Assembly: GCA_026394695.1 (NCBI GenBank)
Contig: JAPKXT010000187.1
Span: 1-11,105 of the forward strand
Origin: Methanoregula sp.
GTDB lineage: Archaea > Halobacteriota > Methanomicrobia > Methanomicrobiales > Methanospirillaceae
Direction of reading: 5' to 3'
DNA: 11,105 nt
Shown here: one piece after another, positions 1 through 7,410 of the stretch
Numbering within the stretch: the first letter of the stretch is position 1
Layout of the letters: the number at the start of each line of letters is the position of its first letter
Program-made: the position numbers and the translations under genes
The notes under the pieces: generated by a model
What the model was told of the DNA's origin: nothing
What the model saw: only the letters and a program-made list of their open reading frames with translations
Database searches by the model: none

Positions 1-1497
1 AAACGGCATCCGGCTGTTTGCCCGGATCAGGTCCATCCAGCGTCGCTTGATCCTGAAGATCTCCACCGATACATCCATGAGCGCCTTGAGCTCAGAAAAC
101 AGGCGGACATCATCTCCTTCTGCGTTGTAGGCAGCACGGGGGCAATTCACCGAAACAACCTGCCATGAACCCATCGAGAAGTGCCTGCCATCCTCAAAGA
201 GCAGTTTCTTATCAAAATCCGAATCCTTGTCGGCGATAGTGGAGAACTGGTAGGCACAGCACTGGTAACAGCTAATCCCCTTCCCGGCTCCGCGGTAAGC
301 AGGTAACTGGTTATCGTAATAGGGTGTCCCGAACTTCGAGGCGAGCTCGAACGTCATTAAGTATAATTCCTGGAAAGTGGGAAGATCGGGATTCTTGCAG
401 TTGAATTCTTCGCGTTCAGTCATGAAATCGGGTTCAATCGAGATCTCCGGTTTTGGGAAGTTGAACGGTTTTCCCCAATAGTCTCCCTCAAGCATCACTT
501 CCATGAGTGCCTTGAAGAGCAAGCGCACTTCGCGCTCGAACTCGCCATAAGTCCGCAGGGGTGCGGATTTCCCATCCCAGATTTTTCCCTTGTAGATACA
601 GGGTTTGTCCTGCCAGAGTGCCGGGACACCCGGTGAGAGCTGGATGGATGAAAAGACCAGCTGCCCACCCCGGGCAACCATCATCTGCGTCATCTCATAG
701 ACAAACATCTGCATGTTCTGCTTGATCTCGCTGTATTCCATCCCTTCCATGTACGGTGCGAGGAACGTGAGGAAGTTGTAGTAACCCTGTCCCCCGGCAA
801 AATTTGTCTGGGCAGACCCAAGCGCTTTCACTGCATGGAGGATTGCAACTTCGGCACGCTTGGCAGGCCCGGCAACGGATGCCTTCGTGCCATTACCGTC
901 CGGCATCAATCCATAATAGAAGAAATAGCGCAGGTCCCAGTCCTGGCAGAACGGACGCGTACCAAAATACTCAAGATCGTGGATGTGCAAGTCTCCGGAC
1001 AGGTGGTGATCGGAGAGGACGGGGGGGAGCTGGAGCAGGTATTGTTCCTTTGAGATCTTGTCTGCTTTTTTCTTGTGGGAGGTCTCGGCATTTTCCTGAA
1101 GATTTGCATTATCGTGTGCCTCAAAACCCCGGCCAACATCGATCTGGTGCGCATCATAGACCGGTGTACCGACACGGGTGGAGACATTGCGGTACTGTAT
1201 CATCCCCTTTTCAAGCAGGGTGATATTGACGATCTCACGGATGAGCGGGCCGGAGAGTGACTTCAAACCCATATTCTTGATCCGGTTTTCCACAGCGAGC
1301 GCGATCTCTTGGGCTGTCGCTTCGTCTGCACCTTCGTACCCATAGAAAGTCTCGACAAGCTTTGTCTCTTCCACAATCTGGCGAACGATACGATCACGGT
1401 TCCATTCGATAATGTGTCCATCCGATGTACGGACGTAGGGGAGTAAGGGAACCGTGATTCCATCAAAAGTAAGTTGCTTGGTCTCCTGCCGCGCCAT
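1..1497 (-). CDS. nrdD: anaerobic (class III) ribonucleoside-triphosphate reductase, C-terminus outside the window
   Basis: Reduces ribonucleotides to deoxyribonucleotides by glycyl-radical chemistry in the cytoplasm of anaerobes. The 499 residues present read without a stop to the window edge; the family usually has 600-800 residues, so the C-terminal glycyl-radical loop lies beyond position 1. Residues about 22-105 resemble an ATP-cone regulatory domain. The catalytic barrel follows, with an HIHD motif (171-174) and candidate active-site cysteines at C184 (RPFCQDWD), C413/C414 (SCYQCCAYQ) and C452 (VVSVNCPRAAY). In formate-dependent NrdDs the last motif usually reads NLPR, so the extra cysteine suggests the redoxin-dependent subtype described for Methanosarcina. 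The ATG at 1497-1495 overlaps the nrdH stop by one base (TAATG), implying translational coupling. The activase gene nrdG is not in the window. Family assignment is firm; subtype is inferred. Confidence 0.95.
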   Translation of the reverse strand, partial: MARQETKQLTFDGITVPLLPYVRTSDGHIIEWNRDRIVRQIVEETKLVETFYGYEGADEATAQEIALAVENRIKNMGLKSLSGPLIREIVNITLLEKGMIQYRNVSTRVGTPVYDAHQIDVGRGFEAHDNANLQENAETSHKKKADKISKEQYLLQLPPVLSDHHLSGDLHIHDLEYFGTRPFCQDWDLRYFFYYGLMPDGNGTKASVAGPAKRAEVAILHAVKALGSAQTNFAGGQGYYNFLTFLAPYMEGMEYSEIKQNMQMFVYEMTQMMVARGGQLVFSSIQLSPGVPALWQDKPCIYKGKIWDGKSAPLRTYGEFEREVRLLFKALMEVMLEGDYWGKPFNFPKPEISIEPDFMTEREEFNCKNPDLPTFQELYLMTFELASKFGTPYYDNQLPAYRGAGKGISCYQCCAYQFSTIADKDSDFDKKLLFEDGRHFSMGSWQVVSVNCPRAAYNAEGDDVRLFSELKALMDVSVEIFRIKRRWMDLIRANSRMPF

Positions 1498-1766
1498 TAT
1501 TCACCAGATATCAGCGTTACGAGGTGCTCTCCATCCAGTTTGCCTGCAGGAAAAATATCTGCAGATGTATAGAAATCCGAGTTTTTCTGTAAAACAGGGG
1601 CTTCGTTTACAAAGACTCCGTTCAGCCGCAGCTCGGTGAGTGATTCTGCAGTTGAAAGATCGCGTTCCATAAACGTATAACCACCCTTCTTCAGAAAACC
1701 CTTTAACATGTCACAATTCGGGCAACACTCAAGGGTATACAGGATCAATTGCGATTTTTTCGGCAC
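1497..1766 (-). CDS. nrdH: NrdH-like glutaredoxin/thioredoxin-fold redoxin
   Basis: Small redoxin of 89 residues that probably re-reduces the disulfide formed in NrdD after each turnover. The first strand (QLILYTLE) leads into a CPNC redox motif at residues 15-18, preceded by one more cysteine (C14). A thioredoxin-fold pattern continues with a helix (MLKGFLKK), a strand (YTFMERDL) and NEAPVLQ, where the family has its cis-proline. I chose the GTG at 1766-1764, which has GGGTG about 7 nt upstream. A TTG at 1769 in the same frame is possible, and a stop lies just before it (1784-1782). It precedes nrdD and overlaps it by one base. In Methanosarcina barkeri an NrdH-type protein delivers electrons from a ferredoxin:disulfide reductase to NrdD; the same role is inferred here from adjacency. 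It could be called simply a glutaredoxin-family protein. Confidence 0.85.
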   Translation of the reverse strand: MPKKSQLILYTLECCPNCDMLKGFLKKGGYTFMERDLSTAESLTELRLNGVFVNEAPVLQKNSDFYTSADIFPAGKLDGEHLVTLISGE

Positions 1767-1897
1767 CAAAAAACACCCACATTAAGTCATGTATGCAATA
1801 GGTATTCTGGAGATAAAAAAATCATTGTTTTTACCTTCCCGCTCGCGCCTCAGGGTAGCGATTATCATTAGTACTGGTATGAAATAATAGTACCGTA

Positions 1898-2437
1898 ATG
1901 ACCCGGGCGTTTATTGCACTCGAACTTTCAAACGATATCAAAGACCGGTTAACCTCCGCGCAGCAGACGCTCCGCGGGTGCAAAGCCCGCCTGACATTCG
2001 TCGATCCAAAGATCATCCACATTACGGTTAAATTTTTTGGTGAAGTCGATGATAAGAACCTCAAAAAAGTGATAGATGCACTTACATCCATCCCCTTTTC
2101 ACCATTCTCTTTAACCGTTGGTAAAATAACGGTAAATAATAAAAATCACCCCCATACGGTATGGTGCACCATCGACGATGACGGGGAGGGGGAAAGGTTA
2201 TTTACACTTATTGAGGATGCCCTTGTGCCACTCGGGTTTGCACGTGAAACGCGCCGCTTTACGGCCCATGCAACAATCGCACGGGTAAAGTCTTCAGACC
2301 CGTCACTGTTTACCGCACTTGACATCCTTGACGGTAATTCATACGGAAGTTGCAGGATCAGTGGTATGAAATTAAAAAAGAGCACCCTTATGCCCCAAGG
2401 TCCCGTGTACGAAGATCTGCTGGAAGTGAAATGGTGA
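1898..2437 (+). CDS. thpR: RNA 2',3'-cyclic 3'-phosphodiesterase (2H family, LigT/ThpR)
   Basis: Cytoplasmic 2H phosphoesterase of 179 residues, the normal length of the family. Members hydrolyse 2',3'-cyclic phosphate RNA ends to 2'-phosphates and show 2'-5' RNA ligase activity in vitro. The two signature HxTx motifs are present: HITV at residues 41-44 and HATI at 124-127. The N-terminus (MTRAFIALEL) and the late KSTL..GPVYEDL segment are also typical. The ATG at 1898 has no obvious Shine-Dalgarno sequence, so a leaderless or very short-leader mRNA is possible. Its last 7 nt overlap the start of cca, so the two are probably co-transcribed and coupled. The physiological RNA substrate in archaea is not settled; tRNA or other RNA 3'-end repair is inferred from the partnership with cca. 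Confidence 0.93.
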   Translation: MTRAFIALELSNDIKDRLTSAQQTLRGCKARLTFVDPKIIHITVKFFGEVDDKNLKKVIDALTSIPFSPFSLTVGKITVNNKNHPHTVWCTIDDDGEGERLFTLIEDALVPLGFARETRRFTAHATIARVKSSDPSLFTALDILDGNSYGSCRISGMKLKKSTLMPQGPVYEDLLEVKW

Positions 2438-3798
2438 ACCGGCTGCCCCTTGAAGATGAGGTACTTGAGCGGCTCCGCCCGACCGAGGAGGACCGCAGTC
2501 ATATATGCGGTCTGGCAAAGCGCCTGCTTGCCGCCATTGCAAAGAGCGGGAAGGCAGAAGGTATGGTCGTAGGTTCCGTTGCCCGGAATACCTGGGTACG
2601 GGGCGATCGGGATCTCGATATTTTCATGCTTTTTGACCCGGCGTTGTCCCGCGAGGCACTCGAAACAGAAGGACTTACCCTTGCCCGCAGTATTGCTGAA
2701 TCATTTACCTACCGCTTCCATGAAAAATATGCCGAGCACCCCTACATTCATGCATCCATCGATAACGTGGATGTGGACATTGTTCCCTGTTATAACGTGG
2801 ACAGCGCTGAACGGATCCAGAGTGCAGTGGATCGCACCCCGTTTCACACCCGGTATATCAGCGGAAGGATCAGCGGGTTGATCGATGATGTCCTTCTGCT
2901 CAAGCAGTTCGCAAAAGCGGGAGGTATTTATGGTTCGGACCAGATGACCGAAGGATTTTCAGGGTACCTGTGCGAGCTCCTGATCCTCTATTACGGGGGA
3001 TTTTCTCCCCTTATCCAGGCAGCGGCGTCGTGGCGGCCCGGGTTTGTCATTGATATAGAAAAACACGCTGCAAAAAAATTCGATGAACCCATGGTCGTCA
3101 TTGATCCGGTGGATCCGAAACGCAATGTAGCAGCAGCCGTATCCTTAAATCGCATGGCAGGGTTTGTCGAGCTGGCACGGGGATATAGTGAAATGCCCGC
3201 ATCCGTATTCTTCCTGCACCCGATGGAGCGCTGCATCTTAAAAAAAGAACTGGAAGAAACAATCGCCCGGCGCAGGACTTTTGTTTTTGGAATCACCTTT
3301 GCAACCCCCCCATACATCCCGGAGGTCGTTGTACCGCAGCTGAAGCGCAGTGTTACAGCAATCAGTGAACTTCTGGAGCGCAACGGTTTTGTCGTCCACC
3401 ACGCTTCTTACGATATGCAAACCGAAAAGTGCATGATCCTCCTTGAGCTGCTTGTCGGGGACCTTCCATTGATACGCCTGCACCTGGGTCCGCCGCTCTG
3501 GAACCCTTTGAATGCAGATAAATTTCGAAAAAAGCACCTTGCTGAGCACCTCTCGGGACCATTTATTGAAAGCGGGCGGTACGAGATGGAAGTGCAACGA
3601 GAATTTCCGACTGCAAAAAACCTGCTCGCATCCCCTGCCCTCCTTTCAGCGAGCCTGGGAAAACATGTACGTCAATCGATGGAGTTGGGGTGGACACTCA
3701 ATGAAGGTCCGGAATGCTGGCAGGAAGAGTTTGCACCGTTCATCGCGGAGTTCTTTGACCGCTGTTCCCCACTGACTCGTATCCTTCGGGAAAAATAA
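2431..3798 (+). CDS. cca: archaeal class I CCA-adding tRNA nucleotidyltransferase
   Basis: Adds or repairs the 3'-terminal CCA of tRNAs using CTP and ATP without a nucleic-acid template. The 455-residue length fits archaeal class I enzymes (about 430-460). The nucleotidyltransferase head carries GS at 48-49 (VVGSVARNTW) and the metal-binding DLD at 61-63. A third carboxylate lies in the DNVDVDIVPCY strand (D114 or D116). The remainder fits the neck, body and tail regions, including a KQFAKAGGIYGSD segment and an FVFGITFATP segment. The frame is open from 2350, but I chose the ATG at 2431: it overlaps the thpR stop by 7 nt, is preceded by a GAAGTGA Shine-Dalgarno-like stretch, and gives an N-terminus of family length. 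A hairpin plus T8 about 100 nt downstream probably ends the transcript. Confidence 0.95.
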   Translation: MVNRLPLEDEVLERLRPTEEDRSHICGLAKRLLAAIAKSGKAEGMVVGSVARNTWVRGDRDLDIFMLFDPALSREALETEGLTLARSIAESFTYRFHEKYAEHPYIHASIDNVDVDIVPCYNVDSAERIQSAVDRTPFHTRYISGRISGLIDDVLLLKQFAKAGGIYGSDQMTEGFSGYLCELLILYYGGFSPLIQAAASWRPGFVIDIEKHAAKKFDEPMVVIDPVDPKRNVAAAVSLNRMAGFVELARGYSEMPASVFFLHPMERCILKKELEETIARRRTFVFGITFATPPYIPEVVVPQLKRSVTAISELLERNGFVVHHASYDMQTEKCMILLELLVGDLPLIRLHLGPPLWNPLNADKFRKKHLAEHLSGPFIESGRYEMEVQREFPTAKNLLASPALLSASLGKHVRQSMELGWTLNEGPECWQEEFAPFIAEFFDRCSPLTRILREK

Positions 3799-3898
3799 AA
3801 AACGTAACGCACTCATCGACATTTCATGAGATTAGATAGTATTTGGTTTCTTTTCAGATGTCTCCCCTCTGATAGGGTTGCTCAGCCGCCTTTGAGAG

Positions 3899-3926
3899 GC
3901 CTTGTTGGGCAAGGCAAGTTTTTTTT
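3899..3926 (+). terminator. hairpin plus T8 terminator after cca
   Basis: GCCTTG (3899-3904) pairs perfectly with CAAGGC (3910-3915) around a TTGGG loop. After AAG comes a run of eight T (3919-3926). The shape is that of an intrinsic terminator. In archaea the T-run alone is often enough. It lies about 100 nt past the cca stop, so it would leave a structured 3' UTR or end a separate small RNA. Confidence 0.65.
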
Positions 3927-4068
3927 AATCCTCACAATAATAACATCTCCTGAATCGCCGCGGGGGATCCCATTGGGGAGACGTCGTTCATCATATTTTG
4001 GGGTATGAAAACATCAGATCCCATCTCTGTAATTCTTTCATTGACAAGTGTAACTCCAATAAAACGCC

Positions 4069-4082
4069 AAAAAACTAAAAAA
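4069..4082 (-). terminator. T-tract terminator of the glutamate synthase operon
   Basis: Read on the minus strand this is T6-AG-T6, about 40 nt beyond the stop codon of the last operon gene. Clustered T-tracts of this kind are the usual archaeal termination signal. No strong hairpin lies immediately before it. Confidence 0.5.
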
Positions 4083-4122
4083 TTGTTTGGGAGAGATCGG
4101 GGATTATAGTACACCAAATTAA

Positions 4123-5145
4123 TTATTTTTTTGAATTTCTCTTAATTTTTGCCAAAGCCAGTTTCTCAATGGCCGCAGTATCAACACCAATGCTGACATC
4201 CAGTTTCCGGTTCTGCACGGCACGGTCAACGAATCCTTTTCCTGCCGGTGTGCGAACGATGAGCGTCGTTGATCCTGAAGAGCTCCCGATAGCACCGGCA
4301 GAGATATCAGAAAGTACGGCTGTGAGGTCCGTGCAGAGATGACAGCCTTTTCGGATGCAGGTTTCCAGCTCCGCAAGAGGCACGATCGTAGTGCTGCCGT
4401 CCTGTTTCAGGACCTCCAGTTTTCCTTTCACATTGAGTTTTTTAATCTCGTGGGGTTCGAGTTTGTAATGGGTTTTGAGTTTTCCCAGTATGAGTGCATT
4501 ATAATCAAACGTCTCGGTACAAAATAACCCGATAACCAGCCGGATCGCTTTCCCGTATGGTTTAATAAGATCGTTGTCGCTGTCCCTCATGCGTGAAACT
4601 GCCTGCACAGCGCAGGGGACTCCAATGACTGCAATACGTTTGTACTTGCGTCCAATTACCGCAACCTTGAGAGCAGCGAGGAGGGGTACCCACCAACTGT
4701 AACGGCTGCCGGCCTGCTGGATAAGTACATCGGTTTTTGTAATGATTACCGAAGATGGTTTGAGCGTCCAGCGATCTTCTGTAACCGTAACAATCGCATC
4801 GATGAGTCCTTCGTCAAGCGCATTTGCAAGGATTGCCGTGACTGCTCCACCACTCTGTTTGTGCGGGACTTCAAATGTCGATTTTGCACTCAAAAGTTCG
4901 AGATATGTGCCGAGCGTCTCTGCGGGCTGGTTGCCGGTCCGGGGACAGACCGCATAACATGCCCCGCAATTGACATTGTCGGTTGCCAGTTTGCAGTAGC
5001 CGTTGCTTGTCGGCCCGGTTACCATTTCGCCTTCATAAAAAGACAGTGAATCCGCCGGGCAGACTGCAACACATGCACCACATCCCGAGCATGAACCCGT
5101 GTCCCAGACCTCGCTTTTCAAATCGAGATAACTCTTTGCTGCCAT
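4123..5145 (-). CDS. FrhB-family iron-sulfur flavoprotein, probable F420H2-oxidising subunit of glutamate synthase
   Basis: This 340-residue protein belongs to the coenzyme F420 hydrogenase/dehydrogenase beta-subunit family (FrhB, FdhB, FpoF), whose members bind FAD and exchange electrons with F420. The N-terminus has two [4Fe-4S] motifs: C19-x2-C22-x2-C25-x3-C29 and C51-x8-C60-x2-C63-x3-C67. The FrhB-type core follows, with C178 (GVPCAV), C209 (GLFCTETF), C263 and C268-x2-C271 (CHLCTDL), then SDISAGAIGSSSGSTTLIVRT. The frame allows an ATG at 5160, but the ATG at 5145 is preferred because GGAGTGA at 5157-5151 gives ideal ribosome-binding spacing and contains the upstream stop codon. It is the last gene of the operon, where bacteria would have GltD. 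Feeding electrons from F420H2 into the synthase is inferred from family and position; a ferredoxin-reactive role is the alternative. Confidence 0.85.
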   Translation of the reverse strand: MAAKSYLDLKSEVWDTGSCSGCGACVAVCPADSLSFYEGEMVTGPTSNGYCKLATDNVNCGACYAVCPRTGNQPAETLGTYLELLSAKSTFEVPHKQSGGAVTAILANALDEGLIDAIVTVTEDRWTLKPSSVIITKTDVLIQQAGSRYSWWVPLLAALKVAVIGRKYKRIAVIGVPCAVQAVSRMRDSDNDLIKPYGKAIRLVIGLFCTETFDYNALILGKLKTHYKLEPHEIKKLNVKGKLEVLKQDGSTTIVPLAELETCIRKGCHLCTDLTAVLSDISAGAIGSSSGSTTLIVRTPAGKGFVDRAVQNRKLDVSIGVDTAAIEKLALAKIKRNSKK

Positions 5146-5150
5146 CGCAC

Positions 5151-5894
5151 TCACTCCCATGTATATTTGCTCGCAAATGGCCGGGCACTTGTAGCGGCTA
5201 TGCGGGTGTATTCCGATGCAAGCAGGGGTGCTGCATCAATTCCAAACGATTTCGCGAAATCCTCGATAATGGGGCGGATCATTTCTTTCTGGTCATCAGT
5301 GACCGGCGCCTGTCTGGCTCCGCCCCCAAGATAGAGATCGTCTACCAGGCCCCGGACAAAAATCTCTCCCCCGTGGATGCCGCTGCCGACACCCTGTTCC
5401 GAGATGGGCCGGCCTCCCCCGAGCCCCAGAATGATGATGAGCCCTCCTGCCATGTACTCTCCGAGAAATGCCTGAGCGGCTCGCCCAACAACAAGGATCG
5501 GCCGTTTTTCCATGTACTGCTTCATGTGGATGCCTCCGCGGTAGCCAATGTTGTCGCGGACATACACCCGGCCGCCTCGCATGCTGTGAGCCACTGCATC
5601 ACCAGCACTGCCATGGATGATGACCTTTCCCTTATCCATGGTGTTACCGGGGGCGTGGTCGGCATTTCCATTGACAATTATTGTCGGGCCGCTCATGAAC
5701 ATTGCAAGGTCGCCACCGGGAACACCGTTGACCGTGATGGTCACATCATCGCCACGAAGCCCATCCCCGATGAACCGCTGGCCAAGGACATTGTTGATGA
5801 CAATCTCCTTTACGCCATCAGCAACAGCCTGCCGGATCTGCTGGTTCAGCGGCGTGTAATGGAGATTTTTTGCATCAATGGTTATGGTACTCAT
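5151..5894 (-). CDS. glutamate synthase GXGXG-domain subunit (GltB C-terminal domain as a separate protein)
   Basis: This 247-residue protein corresponds to the right-handed beta-helix at the C-terminus of bacterial GltB, a structural domain in the large subunit of glutamate synthase. Repeated Gly-rich turns mark it: GQRFIGDGLRGDD, GVPGGDLAMFMSG, GNADHAPGNTM, HGSAGDAVAHSMRGG, RDNIGYRGG and GEYMAGG. A tail of about 90 residues after this (LGLGGG to the C-terminus) is typical of the stand-alone archaeal form. I used the ATG at 5894, one base after the stop of the preceding gene (TGAGATG); the open frame extends 33 nt further but into that gene. The next gene begins 5 nt after its stop. Its role is presumably assembly and interdomain contact with the FMN subunit; related domains also occur in formylmethanofuran dehydrogenase subunit C, but the neighbours decide the call. 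Confidence 0.92.
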   Translation of the reverse strand: MSTITIDAKNLHYTPLNQQIRQAVADGVKEIVINNVLGQRFIGDGLRGDDVTITVNGVPGGDLAMFMSGPTIIVNGNADHAPGNTMDKGKVIIHGSAGDAVAHSMRGGRVYVRDNIGYRGGIHMKQYMEKRPILVVGRAAQAFLGEYMAGGLIIILGLGGGRPISEQGVGSGIHGGEIFVRGLVDDLYLGGGARQAPVTDDQKEMIRPIIEDFAKSFGIDAAPLLASEYTRIAATSARPFASKYTWE

Positions 5895-5895
5895 C

Positions 5896-7410
5896 TCAGG
5901 CCCCCACGGTCTTGATATCGAGGACATTCAACAGTCCTTCGTCCAGCATGTACCCCCGGAGACGATCGCGGTTTCCCCGCAGGCTTTCTATACTGTTGAT
6001 ACCCGCAGCACCCATGAGCTCGGCCAGCTCAAGAGTCCAGCCATGAATCAGGTTCTCTACATGCACAGATTCGATTTCGGGATCAAGCCTCTTGGTAAGT
6101 TCAGGTTTCTGGGTTGCGATACCCCATGCGCACTGCCCGCGGTAACAGGTACCGCAGACACGGCATCCCATGGCAACGAGTGCGGAAGTACCGATATACA
6201 CGGCATCAGCACCGAGACAGATGATCTTTGCCACATCCGCACTTTCGCGGATCCCACCACTTGCGATAATCGAGACCTCGTTCCTGATTCCCTGCTGGCG
6301 AAGTTTGGCATCCACGCTTGCAACCGCTGCTTCTACCGGGATTCCTACATGATCCCGGAACACCCGCGGGGCTGCACCGGTACCACCGCGGAACCCGTCG
6401 ATGACAACAGCATCGGCAGAAGAACGTGCGATACCTGCTGCAATTGCAGCAGAGTTGTGAACTGCAGCGATTTTCACAAAGACGGGTTTCTTCCACTCGG
6501 TCGCTTCCTTTAAACTTCGCACGAGCTGCTTGAGATCTTCGATACTGTAGATGTCGTGATGGGGTGCAGGACTGATTGCATCACTTCCTTCCGGGATCAT
6601 ACGTGTATACGATACATCGGCGCAGACTTTTTCACCAGGCAGGTGCCCGCCGATCCCAGGTTTTGCACCCTGCCCGATCTTGATCTCAATAGCAGCACCG
6701 CGTTCGAGATAATTGATATCTACACCAAACCGCCCGCTTGCTACCTGGACAATCATATTTTTCTGGTACGGGTAGAGCGATTCGTGGAGTCCGCCTTCAC
6801 CTGTTCCCATGAAGGTACCGATCCGGCTTACCGCTTTTGCAAGCGCGGTCTGGGCATTCAGGCTGATTGCACCATAGCTCATGTGCCCGACCATAATCGG
6901 TGTCTCGATTTGGAGGTTGGGAGAGAGTTTTGTTAAGAGCTCGACGTCACCAGAAGGGGATTCTTTTAAGGATAAGAAAGAAGGTTTTTTACCAAGGTAT
7001 GTCCGCAGCTCCATGGGTTCGCGAAGCGGGTCAATGCTTGGATTTGTTACCTGGCAGGCATCCAGCAAAAGACGATCAAAAATTATCGGGTAGGGGAGTG
7101 CATTACCCATACCGGCCAGGACGATCTTTCCGGTTTTTGCCTGGTTGAAGATGTTCTCACGGACCTCACGCGTCCAGACAGGGTGACTCCGGTAATCCGT
7201 TGGTTTCTCATAGATACTGATAGCATCCCGCGGGCAGAATGCTGAACACCGGTGACAGGCAACGCAGTTGCGGGAGTTGTTCACCCGGATTGTATCCCCG
7301 TCGTTTCGTAATACACCATAAGAGCAATTGTCCACGCAGCGCCCGCAAAGCATGCACTGGTCGGGGTCGATCTCGACTTTATAACGAAGAGGGATACTGC
7401 CTATTGTCAT
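5896..7410 (-). CDS. gltB: archaeal-type glutamate synthase, ferredoxin-like plus FMN-binding synthase subunit
   Basis: This 504-residue catalytic subunit should condense ammonia (from glutamine) with 2-oxoglutarate and reduce the product to glutamate at FMN. Two N-terminal [4Fe-4S] motifs, C19/C22/C25/C29 and C49/C52/C55/C59, form a bacterial-ferredoxin-type domain absent from bacterial GltB. The TIM-barrel synthase domain covers about 95-470 with family motifs MSYGAIS (177-183), GTGEGG (202-207), KIGQGAKPGIGG (244-255), DGFRGGTGAAP (338-348) and SGGIR (384-388). The iron-sulfur loop near the FMN is C416-x2-C419-x2-C422-x4-C427. C416, C422 and C427 keep the Cx5Cx4C spacing of the bacterial [3Fe-4S] site, and C419 is extra. 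The ATG at 7410 overlaps the stop of the preceding gene (ATGA), with a GGAGG about 8-9 nt upstream. Ferredoxin-like and synthase modules fused in this way are usual in archaea. Confidence 0.95.
   Translation of the reverse strand: MTIGSIPLRYKVEIDPDQCMLCGRCVDNCSYGVLRNDGDTIRVNNSRNCVACHRCSAFCPRDAISIYEKPTDYRSHPVWTREVRENIFNQAKTGKIVLAGMGNALPYPIIFDRLLLDACQVTNPSIDPLREPMELRTYLGKKPSFLSLKESPSGDVELLTKLSPNLQIETPIMVGHMSYGAISLNAQTALAKAVSRIGTFMGTGEGGLHESLYPYQKNMIVQVASGRFGVDINYLERGAAIEIKIGQGAKPGIGGHLPGEKVCADVSYTRMIPEGSDAISPAPHHDIYSIEDLKQLVRSLKEATEWKKPVFVKIAAVHNSAAIAAGIARSSADAVVIDGFRGGTGAAPRVFRDHVGIPVEAAVASVDAKLRQQGIRNEVSIIASGGIRESADVAKIICLGADAVYIGTSALVAMGCRVCGTCYRGQCAWGIATQKPELTKRLDPEIESVHVENLIHGWTLELAELMGAAGINSIESLRGNRDRLRGYMLDEGLLNVLDIKTVGA

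Larger units (their letters stand above)
3799..4122. other. convergent intergenic region (324 nt), no convincing gene
   Basis: This gap separates the plus-strand thpR-cca unit from the minus-strand glutamate synthase operon. It contains a hairpin with T8 (3899-3926) for the plus strand and a T6-AG-T6 tract for the minus strand (4082-4069). The stretch 3861-3926 can fold further, since CCTCT (3866-3870) complements AGAGG (3895-3899). An imperfect long-range inverted repeat pairs 4018-4028 with 4092-4104. Two short open frames (3826-4008 plus, 3932-4117 minus) lack ribosome-binding sites and recognisable motifs, and overlap these elements. I read the region as 3' UTRs and terminators, possibly with a small RNA. 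Confidence 0.6.

Noticed and set aside
804..1260. Several open frames inside the nrdD region
   Set aside because: nrdD reads through continuously on the minus strand with family motifs; these frames are overlapping shadows.
2350..2430. N-terminal extension of the CCA-adding enzyme into thpR
   Set aside because: It would overlap thpR by nearly 90 nt and adds residues with no family resemblance; the ATG at 2431 has a ribosome-binding site.
3826..4008. 60-codon open frame on the plus strand after cca
   Set aside because: No ribosome-binding site, no recognisable motif, and it runs through the hairpin and T8 terminator.
3932..4117. 61-codon open frame on the minus strand after the FrhB-like gene, GTG start
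   Set aside because: Contains the T-tract terminator of the operon, lacks a ribosome-binding site and shows no domain features.
4983..5915. 310-codon plus-strand open frame opposite the glutamate synthase genes
   Set aside because: It lies antisense to two genes with clear family motifs, and its translation is low-complexity shadow sequence rich in Pro, His and Ser.
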